The notes beneath the pieces were generated by a model. That model did no database searches, was not told the DNA's origin, and saw nothing but the letters and a program-made list of their open reading frames with translations. A program made the translations under genes and the position numbers. Positions 13,801 through 17,657 of a DNA stretch of 17,657 nucleotides are shown one piece after another; within the stretch, counting starts at the first letter, position 1; each line of letters starts with the position of its first letter. Origin of the DNA: an uncultured Clostridia bacterium (GTDB lineage: Bacteria; Bacillota; Clostridia; Oscillospirales; Acutalibacteraceae); NCBI GenBank assembly GCA_947171615.1, contig CAMVYG010000019.1, positions 1-17,657 on the forward strand, in the 5' to 3' direction.

Positions 13801-16800
13801 AATCATCATAGAACGCATAATCGGGATCCTGGATCTCCGGATCCATGCCGGAGCATTCCACATCGTAAGTGGAAATATTGTTGGCATAATCGAAGAGCTG
13901 TACCTTGAACTTTTTACCTACAACGCCTTCTACATCCAGCGTTACGGATGCAACCGCGCCCTTCACCGTCTGGTTGGGGGTCGCCGCGGCCAAAAGCTTT
14001 TTGCCGCTGGCGTCAAAGAGGGCGATAGCAGCCACATACTGCCCGTCCTGCGCTTCAAGAGTCAGCTCGTGATCCACAGCCGTTCCCTCTACCGTCTTCA
14101 AAACGGGAGGCGTGTTGTCAATCGTGACCTGGGTAGTCAGAGCAGCCTCCTGATCCAGATCTTCCCAGCGCACGGTATTGCCTTCCACATAGTATTCGGG
14201 AACCAGCGTCAGAGCGAGATCCACAACGGTGCCTTCCTTCAAGGCCTTACCGTTCTGATCCGTGCCCGCCCAGGAAACCGGGGCGTTAAAGGCAGTGCGA
14301 TCCCAGATCCCGCCTTTCTCGTAGTAATAAGCGGCAGTTACTCCACCCAGCTCCTGGCTCTTATACACCGTTCCGGTTTTCGCGTCTGTAATGGTCAGGC
14401 GGCTGGCAGAAGCGTTCCGAATAGGTGCAAAGCTCCAGTTATAAAGCTGATCGCCATTCTGGCTGTTCAGCGCGTTGCGCTCCTCCAGATATTCCTGGTC
14501 ATCCAGCTGCTGATTGCCGATAAAGGCATAGGGGCCGCTTCCGTCTCCAAACTTCACTGTCAGGAAATTTCTCTGTACCAGAGGTGCGGGAAGACCATTC
14601 TCGTCAAAGTCGTTGAAGAGATAGGGAGTGCGGTCTTCCCCGGGATTATGGTAATACTCCGCAAAGCTGCCCTTGTCGAACATGGAGGGAGAGCTCCAGT
14701 TTCCATACCAGCCCAGCATGGGAATATGGTGCTCCGTATCACCGCCGTTCTCAGGAGTGATCTTCACATAGCCCTCTACATAGAAGCCGTTGGGAGCCTG
14801 GGCCATCACAGCCTCGGCTGCGGAAGCGTCCAGGGTGATCTCGCCGTATACGGCAAGAGAACCGCCGGCAGGTACGGTGACCGCTTCATTCTCAGCCAGG
14901 GCAATATCCTGAAGGAACTGAGTAACGTCCGCGGTGTTTACCGTGCCGTCTTTGTTTACATCGGCCTTGTCTTCATCCTTTTTCAGCGCCGTACCCTTTA
15001 CCACATAGTCCAAAAGGGCCTGGGCGTCGTCTACATTGGTTACGCCATCGTTATTGAAGTCGATGCCGCCAACCTGATCCACGATCCAGGTAACGGTAGA
15101 ATCCAGATTCTGGGTTCCGAGATCCCAGTAAGTTTCACTGGCGTCAGTTACCAGCATCTGAGTAAACATCTGCTCGTCCAGAGTATAGGAACGGACGGTG
15201 TTATCCAGGTTGTTGATGGTGAATTTCACCTGATATTTTCCTGTCTTTGCGGGATCATCGCCCAGCTCCACCTTTACCTTACCGTCTTCCTGACCGTCTA
15301 CCAGAATATAGGAATCGGCAGAGGTGGCGGCGGCGGTGTTCACCAGGCCTGCGCCCTGGTTCAGAATGGACTGGTACTTTCCGCTTCCATCCTCCAGCGG
15401 CGTAGCGGTGGACATGATAAGAGACTGAGCCAGCGCCCGGTCTGTCAGACCGTCCTGAGAAAGCTCCTGTGTTTCAATATACTGCTTTACCAGAGCGCCG
15501 ATACCGGCAATCTGGGGCGCGGCCATGGAGGTGCCGCTCATCAGCTGATACTTATCATTTTTGGTACCTGTGCCAAACAGGGACCAAATATTACCGCCCG
15601 GGGCGGTAATTTCCGGCTTCAGGCTCAGATCGCCGGGAACACCCCAGGAGCTGAAATCGCTCATGATGTAATTGGGCGCAATTTCGCTGCCGTCCATCAC
15701 GTTGGCTTTGCCAAAAACAGTGATCGTACCGGTAGCGCCACCCGCTTTGACAGCCTGCCCCTGTGCCTGGGTAATGGAAACGCAGGGCATCGTACCACCG
15801 GCGTTTACAAAATCATCCAGATTCATGTTGATATCGCCCGGCTGGTTATTCACAACGATACAGGCGGCAGCGCCCTTTTCAGCGGCTGCCACAGCCTTTT
15901 CCACAAAGCTGGTCTCACCGCGGCTTACAAACACTACCTTGCCGGTAACGTCGGTGCTATAATCCTCCGGCTTGCCAAACGAATCCATATATACATAGGA
16001 AAGAGCAGTACCGGTTTGATCGGGGCTCGTATCCAAAGCGCTGAAGTTTCCAACGCTGTCATTAGGAACTACCAAGGTCCCGCTGCCATAAGTGAAGCCA
16101 ATGCCGATCTTACCGCTGTTATCCACGGAGGCAACGGTAAAGGTATTGGTATAGCTGCCGGGAGAACCTACCATGTCAAAGCTGGCGTCGTCACTGTACA
16201 GCGCGCCTACTGCGCTTTCTCCTGCCCAGGTTCCAGCGTTGCCGGCAGACATAACCACCAGGGTGTTCTTCGTAACAAAGGAATCCAAAATGCGCTGGTA
16301 CTCATCGCTTCCATACGCCGCAGTTCCCGGATTTCCGGAACCCAGAGAAAGGTTCACGGTATCGCAGCCCAGCACAAAGGCGTCTTCGATCGCTACCATA
16401 TAGTCGGAATCATAAGCGCCGCCGTTCTTGCCGAACACCTTCATGACCAGAAGCTGTGCGTCAGGCGCGTCACCGGTCATATGTACTTCGTCCATGGCCG
16501 TGGCAAAAGTGCCGTCATCCGCCTTCAGATAGCGGTTGGCAGTGGCAATGCCCGCCACATGAGAGCCGTGGTCGCCCTGAGTATCGTTATCATGGGTGAT
16601 ATCCAAACCGCGGTCTACATAGTTGTAACCATAGGGCACTTTGGTGGTGCGGTACAGCTGAGCAGCTGTCACCCTGGCTCCGTCCCGCTTATAGGCGTTA
16701 AGCTGTGTCAGCTTGCTCTGAATTTCCGTCTGGCTCAGCAGCTGATACTCCGCCACCGTTTTGCCATCGGCCGTGGCATCCTCTGCCAAGGCGTGGTCAA

Positions 16801-17470
16801 AGGCCTCGGAATTCATGGACTGATGATCGGTTTTCAAACCGGTATCGATAATTGCCACACGCATGCCCTGGCCCTTATACTTGTTGTTCCAGGCCTGGGT
16901 GGTACCGGTCATATCGCTGGAGATCTCCATCTGAGGGTCAGCGGTGCCCCCGGAAGCCTCTACCGGATCGTAGCGCGTTTCCACAAACGCGTCTTTGATG
17001 CCCTTCAGCTCTTTGATCTCTTCCAGCTTACCATATTCTATATTGACGGAGATAATATTGGCCGCCAGAGTCAGGTTCCAGACGACGTCCAGCTTTTTCC
17101 CATTCAAAACTTCTCTTGAAATGGTACTTGCCATAGCGTCCTGCTGAGCTTCCAGCTTGCTGCGATAGTCTTTCGCCGCAGTATTGGACGCAATATCCGC
17201 ATCCGCCGCTTTGGGGAACCGCTCCAAAGTAGGCTTGTCCACCAGAACAATAGAGGCTCGGACGACCTCATTGTCCTCATAGGGCGGTTCATCCTCTTCC
17301 TCAACAATCGGTTCCCGGCCGAGGGTGGCCGTTACCGTGCTGTTGTCCGCCTCTTTCCAGGTCCATTCACCGCTTTCGGCTTCCGCCGCCAATACGGTGG
17401 GCATGGTCCCCAGCAGCAGCGCCGCGCTGAGCAGCACCGCCAGAAGACGTTTCCAAATTCTTTTCTCCAT
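10835..17470 (-). CDS. Giant secreted subtilase (S8, lactocepin-like) with PA, dockerin-like, Big_2, cohesin-like and SLH domains
   Basis: Cell-surface serine endopeptidase of 2,211 aa. A signal peptide (about 1-29, ending TVLAA) and an I9-like propeptide (about 60-170) precede the S8 domain, with Asp209 (IIDTG), His301 (HGSHVAG), oxyanion Asn411 (SAGN) and Ser648 (SGTSMAAP). A protease-associated insert lies at about 480-600. An Fn3-like lactocepin domain (about 720-900) is interrupted by two dockerin-like calcium loops, DFNNDG and DVNKDG (about 795-855). Then come further beta domains, propeller-like stretches (about 1225-1475 and 1557-1800) around a Big_2 domain (about 1478-1557), an Ala-rich linker, a cohesin-like domain (about 1890-2005) and three SLH repeats (about 2026-2205). 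AGGAGG lies seven bases before the ATG. The SLH repeats replace an LPXTG anchor. A lone TATGAT lies upstream, but no convincing full promoter. Likely role: protein degradation or processing at the surface. The long open frames on the other strand are treated as shadows. Confidence 0.93.
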   Translation of the reverse strand: MEKRIWKRLLAVLLSAALLLGTMPTVLAAEAESGEWTWKEADNSTVTATLGREPIVEEEDEPPYEDNEVVRASIVLVDKPTLERFPKAADADIASNTAAKDYRSKLEAQQDAMASTISREVLNGKKLDVVWNLTLAANIISVNIEYGKLEEIKELKGIKDAFVETRYDPVEASGGTADPQMEISSDMTGTTQAWNNKYKGQGMRVAIIDTGLKTDHQSMNSEAFDHALAEDATADGKTVAEYQLLSQTEIQSKLTQLNAYKRDGARVTAAQLYRTTKVPYGYNYVDRGLDITHDNDTQGDHGSHVAGIATANRYLKADDGTFATAMDEVHMTGDAPDAQLLVMKVFGKNGGAYDSDYMVAIEDAFVLGCDTVNLSLGSGNPGTAAYGSDEYQRILDSFVTKNTLVVMSAGNAGTWAGESAVGALYSDDASFDMVGSPGSYTNTFTVASVDNSGKIGIGFTYGSGTLVVPNDSVGNFSALDTSPDQTGTALSYVYMDSFGKPEDYSTDVTGKVVFVSRGETSFVEKAVAAAEKGAAACIVVNNQPGDINMNLDDFVNAGGTMPCVSITQAQGQAVKAGGATGTITVFGKANVMDGSEIAPNYIMSDFSSWGVPGDLSLKPEITAPGGNIWSLFGTGTKNDKYQLMSGTSMAAPQIAGIGALVKQYIETQELSQDGLTDRALAQSLIMSTATPLEDGSGKYQSILNQGAGLVNTAAATSADSYILVDGQEDGKVKVELGDDPAKTGKYQVKFTINNLDNTVRSYTLDEQMFTQMLVTDASETYWDLGTQNLDSTVTWIVDQVGGIDFNNDGVTNVDDAQALLDYVVKGTALKKDEDKADVNKDGTVNTADVTQFLQDIALAENEAVTVPAGGSLAVYGEITLDASAAEAVMAQAPNGFYVEGYVKITPENGGDTEHHIPMLGWYGNWSSPSMFDKGSFAEYYHNPGEDRTPYLFNDFDENGLPAPLVQRNFLTVKFGDGSGPYAFIGNQQLDDQEYLEERNALNSQNGDQLYNWSFAPIRNASASRLTITDAKTGTVYKSQELGGVTAAYYYEKGGIWDRTAFNAPVSWAGTDQNGKALKEGTVVDLALTLVPEYYVEGNTVRWEDLDQEAALTTQVTIDNTPPVLKTVEGTAVDHELTLEAQDGQYVAAIALFDASGKKLLAAATPNQTVKGAVASVTLDVEGVVGKKFKVQLFDYANNISTYDVECSGMDPEIQDPDYAFYDDLSGNWYGVKGNDVGIYANSSFTAVAAESVNGYVFALEDANDYRNNIYADAVNLYAMPVEDMSSTTLAASISLGGHAGWAQDMAYHKGEHKLYALIYVQDGSEENPPPHLFCVDPMSGAYEDLGKLGQNTSTLAIDDDGNFYGIVNVVNPADYSQTGTLYKYTPETMNSPQEVAVSDLMAPGSFQYAATDWVDGKLVYARFDMDDTFEAPLHAIDVEAGTSQVLHADMGMLCLKALFSTKGEDGDLDLDAPASGAEAVLLSKDTASVMKGSTLQLTATVTPWNLANREVTWKSSNTRVATVDADGLVKGVSAGTVTITAASKATPSVSASCQVTVKSIEADMNALIWDEDGKIWWSKFNTGKLPAYTKNKEVTTSLQLASAAKDGKGGMYAASLDTESFVSSFYKINPTTMEATPAGETDGWGVMDMAYAPSYDLYAGVYASNVLLCDPEDGGLYGVGSVNSQNKNLYGVGVTYYTTVHNTNYDTDVDYFLVVDNGGNLYLTGFGYIQGIPGLEEGFYTFGGLIDNTGYTTEKPYFNSLEYTEASDGNPYLFWSQWDGGDYVKMIAIDVDSDEGGIYELGTFPATVWPVAGLMSGSIPGNKKAAGRLTESLADAEVADAEPLMVPEKAELEGLLNKNANVASKDAAATAETDTAAPYGAPRAATGAAAGEAVVDAVSKTVTVPVEVSASSNGLFTLDYDKTVLTLASADYSGTALHSDVKTAGSFKAGYADFEDFTGRLVDLTFTYRAQSEEQTTDVTVKVFEDGATATEEPVETTVTVTLPAGENTTVTPNPGPSGDDPVHDCPSEKFTDVDTSRWYHEAIDYVVENGLMYGETTTRFAPDKGVTRAQIVAVLYRLAGSPAVSGSTPFKDVKAGSYYEDALVWAYQNKLAAGTTATTFAPNKTATREEMVSFFARFAKLSGVNVEARGDLSAFTDGGSVSKYAVESMTWAVESGLIHGVSNTMLSPKTVSTRAAIAQVLMEYSRKFPG

Positions 17471-17657
17471 GGTACTTCCTCCTGTCCTTACTTAGAAAGT
17501 ATCATACCCCCGGCAAAAGGCTGCAGGAATATGATCGTTCGCAGGCACAACGCCAAAAAGCTGCAAGTAAAAATGCAAGAATCAAAATGAAACTTCCATT
17601 GAACTCCCATCAGACCGGCAGCAGCAAAATCCGCTCTGCGCCCACAAACAATAATAT

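Noticed and set aside
13478..17119. A 1,213-codon open frame on the plus strand, opposite the subtilase gene
   Set aside because: It mirrors the real gene and follows from its codon use: a frame that avoids TTA, CTA and TCA codons leaves no stops in the matching antisense frame. The predicted protein has no recognisable domain or signal, and there is no ribosome binding site, whereas the minus-strand frame has intact catalytic motifs and SLH repeats.
17471..17657. Promoter for the subtilase gene in the right-hand end region
   Set aside because: A TATGAT -10-like box lies shortly before the ribosome binding site on the minus strand, but no acceptable -35 box is found at 16-18 bp, so the call was not made.

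Overview
The window reads as chromosomal DNA from a GC-rich Gram-positive anaerobe of the class Clostridia, most likely a gut member of the Oscillospiraceae/Ruminococcaceae group. This rests on clear AGGAGG-type ribosome binding sites, three exported proteins with S-layer homology (SLH) domains, a dockerin-like module inside a lactocepin-type subtilase, and intergenic gaps filled with small palindromic repeats. No rRNA, tRNA, CRISPR array, integrase or transposase is visible, and the taxonomic placement is inference.

Left part (1-4520), small metabolic genes. An alpha/beta hydrolase (minus) is divergent from a purine-type NCS2 permease followed by a phosphoribosyltransferase (both plus), which together look like a purine-base uptake and salvage pair. 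A near-identical element of about 100 bp sits directly in front of the hydrolase gene and again in front of the phosphoribosyltransferase gene, in opposite orientations, so it brackets the permease gene. A 58-aa DUF3006-like protein, a YfcE phosphodiesterase (minus) and a short GNAT protein (plus) follow.

Middle part (4520-10340). An SLH-anchored N-acetylmuramoyl-L-alanine amidase (minus) and an SLH protein with BspA-like leucine-rich repeats (plus) are divergently transcribed from a 318-bp gap that holds a good promoter for each. A MATE efflux gene follows. A strong terminator and then a perfect 23-bp-stem palindrome precede it.

Right part (10340-17657). A 546-bp gap of terminators and repeats separates the MATE gene from a 2,211-aa secreted subtilase on the minus strand. 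The subtilase has an intact Asp/His/Ser/Asn catalytic set, a protease-associated domain, a dockerin-like pair of calcium loops apparently nested in an Fn3-like domain, propeller-like stretches around a Big_2 domain, a cohesin-like domain and three C-terminal SLH repeats.

The amidase, the BspA-like protein and the subtilase together look like a cell-surface locus: wall remodelling, adhesion or binding, and extracellular proteolysis, all held to the wall by SLH repeats. The best candidates for something undescribed are the duplicated leader element (1012-1113 and 2399-2499), the palindrome at 8711-8760, and the combined dockerin-like, cohesin-like and SLH architecture of the subtilase.
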